Assembly (NCBI GenBank): GCA_947499305.1
Contig: CANMNN010000023.1
Location: 1-64,000 of the forward strand
Direction: 5' to 3'
DNA: 64,000 nt
From: an uncultured Arenicella sp.
Lineage (GTDB): Bacteria > Pseudomonadota > Gammaproteobacteria > Arenicellales > Arenicellaceae
Shown: one piece after another, positions 9,726-19,919 of the stretch
Layout of the letters: each line of letters starts with the position of its first letter
How positions within the stretch are numbered: position 1 is the first letter of the stretch
The notes under the pieces: model-generated
What the model was told of the DNA's origin: nothing
The model's database searches: none
What the model saw: the letters and a program-made list of their open reading frames with translations, nothing else
Translations under genes and position numbers: made by a program

Positions 9726-10052
9726 ATGTCTCAAAACACCGTTGAAATCACAGATTCTAGCTTTGAATCAGACGTTTTACAGGCCGACAAGCCAGTATTA
9801 GTCGATTACTGGGCAGAATGGTGTGGCCCATGCAAAATGTTAGCTCCAATTCTTGAAGAAGTTGCGGCAGAATACGGTGATAAATTGACCGTTGCAAAAC
9901 TAGATATCGACAGTAATCCAAACACGCCCCCTAAGTTCGGTATCCGTGGAATTCCAACGTTGATGTTGTTTAAAGAGGGCGATGTCGCGGCCACTAAGGT
10001 TGGCGCGATGTCTAAATCACAGCTAACCGCGTTCATTGACGAAAATATCTAA
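9726..10052 (+). CDS. trxA: Thioredoxin 1
   Basis: A 108-aa thioredoxin with the redox motif WCGPC (C33, C36) and the cis-proline loop RGIPTLMLF. It reduces protein disulfides and supplies ribonucleotide reductase and other reductases in the cytoplasm. The ATG at 9726 is preferred over a longer frame opening at 9588, because it gives the canonical N-terminus [14 protein letters not shown] and normal family length. It precedes rho, as in E. coli. A 12-bp hairpin lies 14 bp after the stop codon. Confidence 0.97.
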   Translation: MSQNTVEITDSSFESDVLQADKPVLVDYWAEWCGPCKMLAPILEEVAAEYGDKLTVAKLDIDSNPNTPPKFGIRGIPTLMLFKEGDVAATKVGAMSKSQLTAFIDENI

Positions 10053-10065
10053 ACTTTTAGTGACC

Positions 10066-10100
10066 AGCGCCTCATTTTGATTCTATGTAAATGAGGTGCT
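10066..10100 (+). other. Stable hairpin after trxA, no U-tract
   Basis: AGCGCCTCATTT pairs with AAATGAGGTGCT (one G-U) around an 11-base loop. It sits 14 bp after the trxA stop. No run of Ts follows, so it is not a standard Rho-independent terminator. It could protect the 3' end of trxA mRNA or be the start of the rho leader structure. Confidence 0.5.
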
Positions 10101-10522
10101 AACTGAGAGTTGGTGTGACGGCGGCGTATAGGATGGCTGTCGTTACAATCATTGCCTAGGGTTATTAAGGGTTATTAAGGGTTATTATCGATTGAATTGC
10201 GATCGAGATAGAACAGAAACTAATACGCTAGACATTTAGTCAATTGGCGTGATATCGTTTAAAAAGATTCGCAGTCGTCGAATCGAACTCCAAATATTGT
10301 TTCCCGATGTGCCAAGAGCTGCACTCTACTAAATGTGTTGCTGACTGGCGATTAAACTGAAATAAGTTCCAAGTATTGATCTTGGACACTTCTGATAAAT
10401 AGTCATTCGGGCCGTTGAGCCGTGTCACGCGTTGCGGTCTAGCTTACAAGCGAGACTAGAAAACGCTTACTACAAGATTTAACTCTACAAATACAACTAA
10501 CTACTTACGTTTCTAACTACAT
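10101..10522 (+). promoter_or_regulatory. Long rho leader region with a 10-bp tandem repeat
   Basis: The space between trxA and rho is 470 bp in total and has no convincing gene. In E. coli rho is autoregulated through Rho-dependent termination in its leader, so a long untranslated leader here fits that logic (inference). GTTATTAAGG is repeated at 10161 and 10171, with a third partial copy at 10181. Confidence 0.5.
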
Positions 10523-11785
10523 ATGTCAGCATCTTTAACCGATCTTAAAAAGAAAACCGCTACCGAGCTTACTGAAATAGGCCGCTCGATGGAGCTAGAT
10601 GGCTTAGGCCGAATGCGTAAGCAAGACCAAATCTTCACGATTTTAAAGTCGTTAGCCAAAAAGGGTGAGGACATTGAAGGCGAGGGCGTGGTGGAAATTT
10701 TACAAGATGGCTTTGGATTTCTTCGCTCGGCCGATAGTTCTTACTTAGCTGGCCCAGATGATATTTACGTATCGCCCAGCCAAATTCGCCGCTTTAACTT
10801 GCGTACCGGCGACACTGTGGCCGGCCTAGTTCGCCCTCCCAAGGATTCAGAGCGTTACTTCGCGCTACTCAAGGTGGAGACAATTAATGGTTCGACTCCT
10901 GAAGAAGCGCGCAATAAAATCTTGTTCGAAAACCTGACGCCGCTGCATCCTAATAAGCGCATGAAGCTTGAGCAGGAAAATGGCACGTCTGAAGATTTAA
11001 CCGGCCGAGTCATTGACTTGATTTCTCCACTTGGCAAAGGCCAGCGTGGCTTGATTGTTTCGTCGCCCAAAAGCGGTAAAACGGTAATGCTTCAGCAAAT
11101 TGCTCAGGCGATCACTACTAATAATCCTGATGTTGAATTGATGGTCTTATTGATCGATGAGCGTCCAGAAGAAGTAACAGAAATGCAACGCAGTGTTCGC
11201 GGTGAAGTTATTTCATCAACCTTCGATGAGCCCGCAGCGCGCCACGTACAAGTTGCTGAAATGGTAATCGAAAAAGCTAAACGCTTGGTCGAGCATAAAA
11301 AAGACGTGGTGATTCTACTTGACTCGATTACACGTTTGGCGCGAGCCTATAATACTGTTGCGCCAGCCTCAGGTAAGGTTCTTACCGGTGGTGTCGATGC
11401 AAACGCATTGCAGCGCCCTAAACGCTTTTTCGGTGCAGCACGAAACATTGAAGAAGGCGGAAGCTTAACTATTCTTGCGACGGCTTTGATCGAAACAGGC
11501 TCTAAAATGGACGAGGTCATTTACGAAGAGTTTAAAGGTACTGGCAATATGGAAGTGCACCTAGAGCGCAAGATCGCTGAGAAACGTGTTTACCCGTCGA
11601 TTGTTGTAAACAAATCTTCTACTCGCCGCGAAGAGTTATTGATGGATCCAGAAGAGCTGCAAAAAGTATGGATTTTGCGTAAGTTGCTGCACCCAATGAA
11701 TGAGATCGAAGCGATCGAATTCTTGCTTGATAAACTCAAAGCCACCAAAGCAAACTCAGAATTTTTTGGTTCTATGAAGCGCTAA
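10523..11785 (+). CDS. rho: Transcription termination factor Rho
   Basis: A 420-aa protein of normal Rho length. The N-terminal Rho_N and cold-shock-like RNA-binding region includes [18 protein letters not shown]. The ATPase core has Walker [12 protein letters not shown] and Walker [17 protein letters not shown], with the Q-loop/R-loop region [12 protein letters not shown]-like (here [19 protein letters not shown]). Rho is a hexameric RNA helicase that ends transcription at unstructured, C-rich sites. Its position after trxA matches enterobacteria and pseudomonads. A strong intrinsic terminator follows. Confidence 0.98.
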   Translation: MSASLTDLKKKTATELTEIGRSMELDGLGRMRKQDQIFTILKSLAKKGEDIEGEGVVEILQDGFGFLRSADSSYLAGPDDIYVSPSQIRRFNLRTGDTVAGLVRPPKDSERYFALLKVETINGSTPEEARNKILFENLTPLHPNKRMKLEQENGTSEDLTGRVIDLISPLGKGQRGLIVSSPKSGKTVMLQQIAQAITTNNPDVELMVLLIDERPEEVTEMQRSVRGEVISSTFDEPAARHVQVAEMVIEKAKRLVEHKKDVVILLDSITRLARAYNTVAPASGKVLTGGVDANALQRPKRFFGAARNIEEGGSLTILATALIETGSKMDEVIYEEFKGTGNMEVHLERKIAEKRVYPSIVVNKSSTRREELLMDPEELQKVWILRKLLHPMNEIEAIEFLLDKLKATKANSEFFGSMKR

Positions 11786-11810
11786 GAAATTCTGACACGA
11801 ACAACTTTAG

Positions 11811-11844
11811 AAAAAGGCATAGTCGATTGGCTATGCCTTTTTTT
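11811..11844 (+). terminator. Rho-independent terminator after rho
   Basis: The stem AAAAAGGCATAG / CTATGCCTTTTT closes an 8-base loop and runs into TTTTTTT. It lies 25 bp after the rho stop codon. The A-rich 5' side means it could also work for the minus-strand gene that ends at 11886. Confidence 0.9.
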
Positions 11845-11885
11845 GGTTTGCATTTTGGCGAATGTAGGTCTTTGCTTTTGTTTGT

Positions 11886-13106
11886 TTAGGTTTGGCAAAC
11901 CTTATCCAGAATCTTGATTAATTCACTGTGTTCGCCGCCTCGTAAGCTCTCTTTTACAGGGTCGATTCTCGGGTGGCAGTGAGCTTCGAGTGGCATCGCT
12001 AATGGCTCAGCGGTGTACTTTACTGCACCATTTTGATCGACGTGACCGAGTACTATTTTGGACGCGTCGTCATTAATTAGTAAGTCTTGATGACCCAAGC
12101 CTTGGCCGACGATGATGTTATCAATTCCGTCAAAGTCACTGCGGTGATAGATATGTATATGGCCGCTGAGTAAGGTTTTAGCGCCGACATTTTTCATTGC
12201 ATTGATCAGCCAGTCTCGTTCACCAGAGCTGCCCATGTCATGATGGCTATCTGGATCGGGGTCATGCAATGGGCAGTGCGTAAAGCACACAGTGTCGGTG
12301 TAATTCGGGTCGCTCATCATGCGCTCGAACATTGCACCTCGTTGGCCGGCGCCATAAGGCAGTACATTGGCTGCGGTGTCTATATTAGCAAAACGCGTTT
12401 TTCCAATGCTAAAAGTGTTATTCAGTGGGCCGATCTCGCGCAAAAATTGTGGGTAGATTGCGCCTTCATCATGAAAGTCATGGTTGCCAATAGATACATA
12501 GACCGGTATTGGGGAGTTATTAAATGCGTTTATCGAACGATCATAGTCACCTTCTTGATAATTAAAATCGCCTAGGTGTAATAGGAACTTTGCCCCTAAG
12601 TCGGCGGCTCGTTGTATGCACCAGTCGAGTTCTTTATCGCCGCCAGTGTCGCCAATAGACGCGAAGGTATATTCACTGAGCTCTGGAAGCCGCCACTTGA
12701 GTTCGATATCTTGCGCAGATTTAGTTCTAATGTGCAGTCGGCGTTTAGTCTTTGATACGTCTTCACTGACTTGGCTGGGCACGTTGGTCAGTAGTTGAGC
12801 CTCGGGGGAGATATTATCGACAGAAATTGAAATGCTATCCGAATCGCCTGGTGAAAAAGTGAGACTTGGCTGTGGTGCAAAGGCGCGAAAGCTAGCGTCT
12901 AGCGTGCTCTTCTTATTATCTCTGCCGAGAGTTTGAATTACTTCGTTACCGACTGCTGTGGCCCCACTTTTTAGGCTAAAAGTGTTTTTCAGAGCCAATG
13001 GGTCTAGGTGCAGAGTCGGCAATCGTAGCCCTCGATCATATATATAACCGCCTATACCGAGCGTGGTAAGACCGGCGCCAATTAAAATTTTTCTGCGTGT
13101 AACCAT
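11886..13106 (-). CDS. Exported calcineurin-like metallophosphoesterase
   Basis: The calcineurin-like fold is marked by metal-binding motifs in order: IGDTGGDKELDW, LHLGDFNYQEGD, IGNHDFHDE, FTHCPLHDPD and SGHIHIYH. The N-terminus MVTRRKILIGAGLTTLGIGG has a twin arginine followed by a hydrophobic stretch, so a Tat signal or signal anchor is likely. The first ~130 residues after it may form a purple-acid-phosphatase-like beta domain. It is probably a periplasmic or secreted phosphatase or phosphodiesterase. It follows the membrane glycosyltransferase-like gene after a 35-bp gap and may be cotranscribed with it. Confidence 0.85.
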   Translation of the reverse strand: MVTRRKILIGAGLTTLGIGGYIYDRGLRLPTLHLDPLALKNTFSLKSGATAVGNEVIQTLGRDNKKSTLDASFRAFAPQPSLTFSPGDSDSISISVDNISPEAQLLTNVPSQVSEDVSKTKRRLHIRTKSAQDIELKWRLPELSEYTFASIGDTGGDKELDWCIQRAADLGAKFLLHLGDFNYQEGDYDRSINAFNNSPIPVYVSIGNHDFHDEGAIYPQFLREIGPLNNTFSIGKTRFANIDTAANVLPYGAGQRGAMFERMMSDPNYTDTVCFTHCPLHDPDPDSHHDMGSSGERDWLINAMKNVGAKTLLSGHIHIYHRSDFDGIDNIIVGQGLGHQDLLINDDASKIVLGHVDQNGAVKYTAEPLAMPLEAHCHPRIDPVKESLRGGEHSELIKILDKVCQT

Positions 13107-13141
13107 GGGGTTATTTTAACATCAAGCGGTAGTGCTCAATG

Positions 13142-14650
13142 TTAGCGTCGCTTACGAATTTTAAAAATAAACACTGCGCGCTCGCCAACCCCGTTTATAA
13201 TTTTCTCAGGTAGCCCATGTTCGTACCAAAGGGTTTGGCGGGAAAGGTCTTCCCAGTAGTCTTTAGGGTTAATTGACAGGGCAACATAATCAAATCGTTT
13301 TAGCGTACGCTTGTCCATGTGCTCGCGTAAGTGCAGCGTAGAGTACGCGTCATTTAGTCTGCCAGTGTAGCCGCGCCCTGCGTAGTAAACCACCAGGGGG
13401 TCGTTGCTGAAGAAAGTGGCATCGTCTGGAATGTTGTTTTTAACCCATAGCCCGGCTTCTCTGATGTGTTCTTTTTTCGTACGCACATCCAAGCCTTCGA
13501 GCGATATGATGCTCAATACTAATATGGCGACTATTGAGAAGGTTTTTTTGCCAACGCTAAAGGCTTGAAAGCCGTTGATTATTCTGTCGATGATAAATGG
13601 TGATAAAAGCAACAAGGTTAATGCCGATGCCATGGTGTACCGGCTCACCAGAAAGTTGTTGTAGATACTGTATGCGGCTAGCATGCTTAAGTTACAAACT
13701 ACGTAGACCAACCAAGTGCGTTTGATTAGGTCATTTTTGAAGCCGATGTTTTTGATGTAGGCGTAGATCGCGAAAAAGAAATAGAAAATCGCCATTCTGC
13801 GTACCAGCTCGTATAGTACGCTACCCAGATTAGAGAATATCGCTTTGCATGTTGCCCAGACGGTTAGCGACTCGCCGCCAACACTTTCTTCGGTGGTCAT
13901 TAAAAATAGTTCGAATACATTATCAATGCTTTTACCATCTGCGTTGGCCGCGGCAATGAGTCCTGCATATTTATCGTTCACATACCATATGGTGAGCCAC
14001 ACCGCGCAGATAATTAAACTTATGGATAAGCTGCTCATTATCAATTTTCGATATGGGATGTCTCGAGCGGTAAACAAGAATAAGAAATACGGCGCGATTA
14101 AAATAAACGCAATGCCTTCAAATCGAAATAGGCAACTTAAGGCCGCAAAAACTAACCAGCCGACTAAGTGGCGTTTGTTCAGTGTGCTGCAAAATCTAAA
14201 TATGAAGTAGAGTGACCAGAGGTAGCAGCTTAGGTATCCAAAGTCTCGAATGATAAATGAGCGGTACTTGGTGATGCTGGGAAAGAATAAAATCACCAGC
14301 ATAGCGATCAATATGATGCGTTTATTGTTGTTTGAAAGCTCAGCAACAATGCAAACAAAGGCTAGTGTTAAAGATGTGGCGAAAATCGTATTGAGTATAT
14401 AAGCCGCCGTCTCAGGCCCGAACATGGTGATTTGCGAGAAACCAGCTATGAATGCTGAATAATAAGGCCAGCTATAAATTTCAAAGGCTTCGGCCCACTG
14501 ACCATCTAGCATGAACTGTGCGAGATGTAGGTAAGTAACGCCGTCGTTGTTAATCACGGGGTCTATATTGAAACTCCACAGAGATAGGGTTGCATTGGCA
14601 AATACCATGCAGAGCACTAGAAATGGGCGATCTCGGTATAGTTGATACAT
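13142..14650 (-). CDS. Polytopic membrane glycosyltransferase-like protein (GT-C type)
   Basis: A 502-aa protein with about ten hydrophobic helices and a C-terminal soluble part of ~100 residues. The first loop contains INNDGVTYLHLAQFMLDGQW, an acidic motif like that of GT39/ArnT-type lipid-linked sugar transferases. This suggests transfer of a sugar from a polyprenyl carrier at the periplasmic face, but the family assignment is general. The ATG at 14650 gives MYQLYRDRPFLVLCMVFANA, a membrane helix right at the start. It is encoded upstream of, and in line with, the metallophosphoesterase. Confidence 0.65.
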   Translation of the reverse strand: MYQLYRDRPFLVLCMVFANATLSLWSFNIDPVINNDGVTYLHLAQFMLDGQWAEAFEIYSWPYYSAFIAGFSQITMFGPETAAYILNTIFATSLTLAFVCIVAELSNNNKRIILIAMLVILFFPSITKYRSFIIRDFGYLSCYLWSLYFIFRFCSTLNKRHLVGWLVFAALSCLFRFEGIAFILIAPYFLFLFTARDIPYRKLIMSSLSISLIICAVWLTIWYVNDKYAGLIAAANADGKSIDNVFELFLMTTEESVGGESLTVWATCKAIFSNLGSVLYELVRRMAIFYFFFAIYAYIKNIGFKNDLIKRTWLVYVVCNLSMLAAYSIYNNFLVSRYTMASALTLLLLSPFIIDRIINGFQAFSVGKKTFSIVAILVLSIISLEGLDVRTKKEHIREAGLWVKNNIPDDATFFSNDPLVVYYAGRGYTGRLNDAYSTLHLREHMDKRTLKRFDYVALSINPKDYWEDLSRQTLWYEHGLPEKIINGVGERAVFIFKIRKRR

Positions 14651-14949
14651 TTATTATTGGTTTTATTTGAACGACGTATGGCAAATTAGCGCAGAGTTAG
14701 GCTCTTTGCGTGCACCAAATGGGATTTTCGTGATTAGAAAAGCTTGGAGTTTGGTGCTAATTCCTCGCGTACATAGTGGCGCTCTTTAGTCGGCCTTTAA
14801 ACGGTGTATTCAATAGAGCGATTTCAGATCCGCTTAGCAATTAGCTGTTATGATCGCAGAAGTGGAATTTCCAAAAGGCTTGATGCAAATTTACACGACA
14901 AATATTAGCATAGAGCCACTAATACAACTACATTTGCCTCGGTGGATTG

Positions 14950-15975
14950 ATGCAAGAAAATAGCAAAAAAATACTAGTAACCGGAGGTGCAGGCTATATT
15001 GGCAGTCATACGGTTGTTAGCTTGATAGAGAACGGTTTTGAGGTCTTTATTCTCGATGATTTCAGCAATAGTCATGTAGAGTCTATTCGTCGAGTTGAGC
15101 AGATATGTGGTACCTCTATTGATTTTCTCGAGGCCGATGTTGGTGACGAGGCTGCAGTGCGCGGTATATTTGAGGCGAATGATTTTTATGCTGTGATTCA
15201 TTTTGCGGCCTTCAAAGCGATTGGTGAGTCTGTGCAACAGCCGCTGCGGTACTATCAAAATAACGTCTCTGGTGCACTCAACTTACTCAAAGTGATGGAT
15301 AATTTTGATTGTAGGCGATTAGTCTTCAGTTCTTCGGCAACCGTATACGGTGATCCGAGTTCGGTGCCAATAACCGAATCATTTCCATTAAGCGCTACCA
15401 ATCCTTACGGTCAAAGCAAGCTGATGGTTGAGAACATTATGCGCGACCTTTATCGAGCCGATCAGAGCTGGCAGCTATCGATTCTACGCTATTTCAACCC
15501 TGTGGCAGCGCATCAAAGTGGCCTCATTGGTGAGGATCCGAGCGATATCCCGAATAATCTTATGCCATACATTTCGCAAGTCGGCGTAGGGCGTTTAGAT
15601 TGCTTGTCAGTCTATGGCGACGATTACAATACTCCGGATGGCACTGGCGTGCGCGACTATATTCATGTCTCGGACTTAGCGAATGCGCATGTGAAGGCTC
15701 TGCAAGCGTTGAATTCTGAACATGGCTGCGAATCTTACAATATTGGAACAGGCCAAGGTTACTCAGTGCTGGAAATGGTGAAAGCTTTTGAGCGAGCCAG
15801 CGGTCAAACTATTAACTATAAAGTTATGCCTCGACGTGGTGGCGACGTGGCAAGTTGTTATGCCGACACACGAAAAAGCACGGAACACCTAGATTGGAAA
15901 GCTGAATACGATCTTGATCGTATGATGCAAGATCTGTGGCGTTGGCAATCGAAAAACCCCAATGGCTATGCCTAA
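14950..15975 (+). CDS. galE: UDP-glucose 4-epimerase
   Basis: A short-chain dehydrogenase-fold epimerase of 341 aa, the usual length. The NAD-binding motif is TGGAGYIGSH. The catalytic Ser/Tyr/Lys set lies in FSSSATVYG and NPYGQSKLMVE, and ILRYFNPVAAH is the typical GalE block. It interconverts UDP-glucose and UDP-galactose for surface glycans and galactose use. The ATG at 14950 is chosen; a TTG one codon earlier is possible. It stands alone on the plus strand. Confidence 0.95.
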   Translation: MQENSKKILVTGGAGYIGSHTVVSLIENGFEVFILDDFSNSHVESIRRVEQICGTSIDFLEADVGDEAAVRGIFEANDFYAVIHFAAFKAIGESVQQPLRYYQNNVSGALNLLKVMDNFDCRRLVFSSSATVYGDPSSVPITESFPLSATNPYGQSKLMVENIMRDLYRADQSWQLSILRYFNPVAAHQSGLIGEDPSDIPNNLMPYISQVGVGRLDCLSVYGDDYNTPDGTGVRDYIHVSDLANAHVKALQALNSEHGCESYNIGTGQGYSVLEMVKAFERASGQTINYKVMPRRGGDVASCYADTRKSTEHLDWKAEYDLDRMMQDLWRWQSKNPNGYA

Positions 15976-16034
15976 TTGAATGCTTTTAGCGCAGAGTGCC
16001 TACAAACTAATGTTACTAAATCTGGGAATCTAAT

Positions 16035-16928
16035 ATGAGCGACGAGAATCAGCACGACATCAATCAGTATACGCCTCCAAAAATCTGGAAGTGGGAATCA
16101 GAGAGTGGCGGCCGATTCGCCAAGATTAATCGACCAATAGCAGGAGCCACGCACGAACAGGCGTTACCCGTTGGCGAGCATCCTTTGCAGCTTTACTCGC
16201 TGGCAACACCCAATGGCGTGAAAATTACCATTATGCTCGAGGAGCTTTTGGCATTAGGGCATTCAGGCGCTGAGTACGATGCCTATTTGATCGATATTTC
16301 CGAAGGTGCGCAGTTTGGAAGCGGTTTCGTTGAGCTAAACCCCAATTCTAAGATTCCGGTGTTAGCCGACCATTCTGGCGGTGAGCTGACTCGTGTGTTT
16401 GAATCAGGTTCCATTCTCTTGTATCTGGCGGAGAAGTTTGATGCATTCCTACCTAAAGAGCATAAAGCCCGAACCGAATGTCTAAACTGGTTATTCTGGT
16501 TAATGGGCAGCGCTCCGTATCTGGGTGGAGGCTTTGGTCACTTTTACAGTTATGCACCAACTAAAATCGAATATTGTATTGACCGCTTTACGATGGAAGT
16601 TAAACGCCAGTTTGACGTGCTTGATCGGCATTTGGCTGATAAGCAATACATGGCTGGCAACGAATATTCGATTGCCGACATGGCCATTTGGCCTTGGTAT
16701 GGTGGCGTAATGAACAATGTAGTGTATGAAGCGGCCGAGTTTTTGGAGGCACATACTTACACGCACCTGAATCGTTGGACCAAAGAAATTGGTCAACGCG
16801 ACGCGGTGAAACGTGGCAAGATGGTTAATCGCGCGTGGGGCGAATTGAGCTCGCAATTACGCGAACGTCACGACACCAGCGACTTCGAGCTGCGCACACA
16901 AGATAAGCTAGGGTCCTTTGAGGATTAG
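16035..16928 (+). CDS. yghU: Glutathione-dependent disulfide-bond oxidoreductase YghU
   Basis: A nu-class glutathione transferase. The body follows E. coli YghU closely: PVGEHPLQLYSLATPNG, VTIMLEELLALG-like (KITIMLEELLALGHSG), NPNSKIPVLADH, and FESGSILLYLAEKF, which binds the gamma-glutamyl group of GSH. GGGFGHFYSYAPTKIEYCID and IADMAIWPWYGGV come from the helical C-domain. This subgroup binds two GSH molecules and has disulfide reductase activity rather than classical conjugation activity. It has its own strong terminator. Confidence 0.95.
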   Translation: MSDENQHDINQYTPPKIWKWESESGGRFAKINRPIAGATHEQALPVGEHPLQLYSLATPNGVKITIMLEELLALGHSGAEYDAYLIDISEGAQFGSGFVELNPNSKIPVLADHSGGELTRVFESGSILLYLAEKFDAFLPKEHKARTECLNWLFWLMGSAPYLGGGFGHFYSYAPTKIEYCIDRFTMEVKRQFDVLDRHLADKQYMAGNEYSIADMAIWPWYGGVMNNVVYEAAEFLEAHTYTHLNRWTKEIGQRDAVKRGKMVNRAWGELSSQLRERHDTSDFELRTQDKLGSFED

Positions 16929-16983
16929 AAGCCGCTATTGTTTGATAGATTCTTCAGCTATTCGGCTCTATAACTTGTTGATT

Positions 16984-17017
16984 AAGCCCGAACTGGCATG
17001 CCAGTTCGGGCTTTTTT
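16984..17017 (+). terminator. Rho-independent terminator after yghU
   Basis: A perfect 30-bp palindrome, with arms starting AAGCCCGAACTGGC, followed by six Ts. It lies 55 bp after the yghU stop and insulates the tex gene. Confidence 0.92.
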
Positions 17018-17104
17018 AATGGCGACTGAGGTGCAGTTTTGCATGGAATTCGGCGCTCGTTTCTTAGATAATTAGCCGCTAAATTTATTAAATAAGTGCT
17101 TTAA

Positions 17105-19495
17105 ATGTTGTCTATTGAAAATCGAATTGCCAAAGAGCTAAATGTGCAAACAGGCCAAGTTAGCGCCGCTATTAACTTGCTTGACGAAGGTGCAACTGTT
17201 CCCTTTATATCTCGATATCGTAAAGAGGTAACCGGTGCGCTCGATGACACTCAATTACGCAACCTCGAAGAACGCTTGAAGTATTTGCGGGAACTTGAAG
17301 ACCGACGCGCGACCATACTTAACAGCATTGAAGAGCAAGGTAAGCTTAACGATGATCTCGCAAAAGCAATCCGTTCGGCAGAAACCAAAAATGCGCTTGA
17401 AGATCTGTATCTACCGTATAAACCAAAGCGCAGAACCAAAGGGCAAATAGCCATAGAAGCTGGCCTGGAGCCCCTAGCTTACGCATTGCTTGAAAACCCT
17501 GAGCTCGAGCCTGAAGTAGAAGCTAACAAATACCTTAATCCCTCAGAAGATACCCCTGTCGCTGATGCCAAAGCTGCCCTTGATGGCGCTCGCGCAATTT
17601 TAATGGAGCGCTTTGCTGAAGATGCAGGTCTGCTGGCCGAGATTCGGTCGTTGTTAGAAGATCAAGCGGTTGTCACTGTAAACGTTGTTAAAGATAAAGA
17701 AAGCGAAGGCGCGAAATTTCGCGACTATTTTGATTATCAAGAACCCTATAAGAAAATTCCACCGCACAGAGCGTTGGCGATTTTTCGTGGTCGAAATGAG
17801 GGTATTCTAACGTCTACATTAGATTTGGCTGCGCCGGAAGGTGGTTGGCTGGGTTCGTTCGCACACCCGTGCGAAGCGATGATCGCCAAGCACTGGGGAG
17901 TAAGTGACCAAGGTCGCGCGGCCGACGTATGGTTAGCTCAAGTTGTGAGTTGGACTTGGCGTATTAAAGTTTTGCTGCACATCAGCGGCGACTTAATGTT
18001 CAACTTGCGCGAAAAAGCCGAAGCAGAAGCTATTCGAGTTTTCTCGATGAACTTAAAGGACTTATTGCTTGCGGCCCCAGCCGGCGCGAAAGCGACACTT
18101 GGTCTCGACCCTGGCTTGCGAACGGGTGTGAAAATCGCGGTTGTTGACGCCACTGGTCAATATCTAGACCAAGGCACTATTTACCCTCATGCGCCTAAGA
18201 ATCAATGGGACCAGTCCATCGCAGAAATCGCAATCTTGGCGAAAAAGCATAATGTTGAATTGCTCGCAATTGGCAATGGTACTGCCTCACGCGAGACCGA
18301 TAAGCTCGCGGGCGACTTGATCAAGCGTCATCCTGAGCTCAAACTAACAAAGGTGATGGTCAATGAAGCAGGCGCATCGGTTTACTCGGCATCTGAATTT
18401 GCCGCTAAAGAATTTCCAGACCTGGATGTGACGATTCGTGGAGCAGTATCGATTGCTCGCCGTTTACAAGACCCGCTTGCCGAACTGGTGAAAATCGAGC
18501 CAAAGTCGATAGGTGTCGGGCAATATCAGCATGATGTTAATCAGTTTCAATTAGGGCGGTCTCTCGATGCGGTAATTGAAGATTGTGTAAATGATGTTGG
18601 TGTAGATCTAAACATGGCTTCAATGCCTCTATTGAAGAGGGTTTCGGGTTTAAACGAGACTATCGCTAGTAACATTGTTGATTACCGTAACGCTCACGGC
18701 CGCTTCAATAGCCGCGAAGACTTGAAATCAGTGGCACGTTTGGGTGACAAGACTTTTGAGCAAGCTGCAGGCTTTTTACGAATTATTGTCGATAACACCA
18801 ACCCCTTAGATGCATCGGGCGTACACCCAGAAGCTTATTCGGTAGTTGAAGCGATTGCCGCCTCAAAAGGCCGAGAGATTGATTCAATTATCGGTGACAG
18901 TGCGTTTCTGAGGTCACTAGACCCAGAAGACTTTGTAACCGAGGCTTTTGGGCTGCCAACCGTCACAGACATTATTAAAGAGCTTGATAAGCCAGGCCGC
19001 GACCCGCGACCTGAATTTAAAACGGCGAGCCTCAAAGATGGGGTTGAGACACTCAAAGATCTTACCGAGGACATGATTCTTGAGGGCACGGTGACAAATG
19101 TAACTAACTTTGGCGCATTTGTTGATATTGGTGTGCATCAAGACGGATTGGTTCACATTTCGTGTTTGGCCGATAAGTTTGTCGACGACCCGCACAAAGT
19201 GGTTAAGGCTGGTCAGATCGTTAAAGTGAAAGTACTTGAAGTGGATATCCAGCGAAAGCGTATTGCACTGACGATGAAGCTCCAAGAATCTAAACAGCAG
19301 CGCTACGACCAAGGGCAGCAAGGTTACGATCAAGGCGCTAGCGATAAACGAGCGCAGAAGCGTCACTCAAATAGCGCGGGCAAAACACGTCATGGCTCTC
19401 AAAATGGACAGGGCCAAGCAGGCGGTCGTCAGGGAGCTAAACCGATGGCTAATAACGCCATGGCCGCTAAGCTCGCGGCGGCGTTTAAAAAGTAG
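17105..19495 (+). CDS. tex: Tex-family RNA-binding transcription accessory protein
   Basis: A 796-aa protein with all Tex parts. These are an N-terminal helical region ([17 protein letters not shown]), the YqgF/RNase H-like domain starting at [17 protein letters not shown], helix-hairpin-helix motifs around [12 protein letters not shown] and [20 protein letters not shown], and a C-terminal S1 domain ([18 protein letters not shown]). The tail is Gln/Gly/Lys-rich and low in complexity. Tex binds nucleic acids and affects transcription and stress tolerance; its precise role varies between species. Confidence 0.96.
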   Translation: MLSIENRIAKELNVQTGQVSAAINLLDEGATVPFISRYRKEVTGALDDTQLRNLEERLKYLRELEDRRATILNSIEEQGKLNDDLAKAIRSAETKNALEDLYLPYKPKRRTKGQIAIEAGLEPLAYALLENPELEPEVEANKYLNPSEDTPVADAKAALDGARAILMERFAEDAGLLAEIRSLLEDQAVVTVNVVKDKESEGAKFRDYFDYQEPYKKIPPHRALAIFRGRNEGILTSTLDLAAPEGGWLGSFAHPCEAMIAKHWGVSDQGRAADVWLAQVVSWTWRIKVLLHISGDLMFNLREKAEAEAIRVFSMNLKDLLLAAPAGAKATLGLDPGLRTGVKIAVVDATGQYLDQGTIYPHAPKNQWDQSIAEIAILAKKHNVELLAIGNGTASRETDKLAGDLIKRHPELKLTKVMVNEAGASVYSASEFAAKEFPDLDVTIRGAVSIARRLQDPLAELVKIEPKSIGVGQYQHDVNQFQLGRSLDAVIEDCVNDVGVDLNMASMPLLKRVSGLNETIASNIVDYRNAHGRFNSREDLKSVARLGDKTFEQAAGFLRIIVDNTNPLDASGVHPEAYSVVEAIAASKGREIDSIIGDSAFLRSLDPEDFVTEAFGLPTVTDIIKELDKPGRDPRPEFKTASLKDGVETLKDLTEDMILEGTVTNVTNFGAFVDIGVHQDGLVHISCLADKFVDDPHKVVKAGQIVKVKVLEVDIQRKRIALTMKLQESKQQRYDQGQQGYDQGASDKRAQKRHSNSAGKTRHGSQNGQGQAGGRQGAKPMANNAMAAKLAAAFKK

Positions 19496-19919
19496 TTATG
19501 GGCTCTAAATCCAACTCATCGTCAGACTTTAGTCTGATGATGAGTTGGGTCTTAAATGAGCAATGCAGGTCACTCTAAAAATGTCTTGAAAGCATGCCAA
19601 GCCGGTTTGCATGCACAGCACTAAAGAGGAGCTTAACCCCTAAGTTGCTGTTTTTGTTGTTTGTTTTTTTGATGCCGCGTTTGAGTTACGCAAAGGGAGG
19701 GAAGAAGTGAACAGAGAAGTTACGCAGAAACCTTGGTTGGGTTATTGGGTTGGGTAGGGGCCAGGGCTCCTGTGCAACCTCAATGTTCAGACTTTAGTCT
19801 AACCGAAGCCAGAGCGAATTATCAATAGTAAAAGTTAAATTATGGCCAAACTTTAAGAATGCAGACGGATAGTCTGCATTTCGTGTAGAGGTCACTTTAC
19901 GAGTTTTCGGCGCAATCAC
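19496..19919. other. Intergenic region after tex, with repeated palindrome
   Basis: This 424-bp gap between two converging genes has no credible ORF. It holds the tex hairpin at 19511-19548, a second copy of its core TCAGACTTTAGTCT at 19787-19800, and a 9-bp hairpin AATGCAGAC / GTCTGCATT at 19858-19880 that could end transcription of the minus-strand gene at 19920. Confidence 0.6.
19511..19548 (+). terminator. Long hairpin after tex, probable terminator
   Basis: The arms CCAACTCATCGTCAGACT and AGTCTGATGATGAGTTGG form an 18-bp stem (one G-U) with a 2-base loop, 16 bp past the tex stop. The U-tract is poor (GTCTTAAAT), so its strength as an intrinsic terminator is uncertain. Confidence 0.6.

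Noticed and set aside
10240-10428. 62-codon frame and tRNA-like TTCGATTC on the minus strand in the rho leader
   Set aside because: The T-loop-like sequence has no matching T-stem or acceptor stem, so it is not a tRNA. The frame has no start signal.
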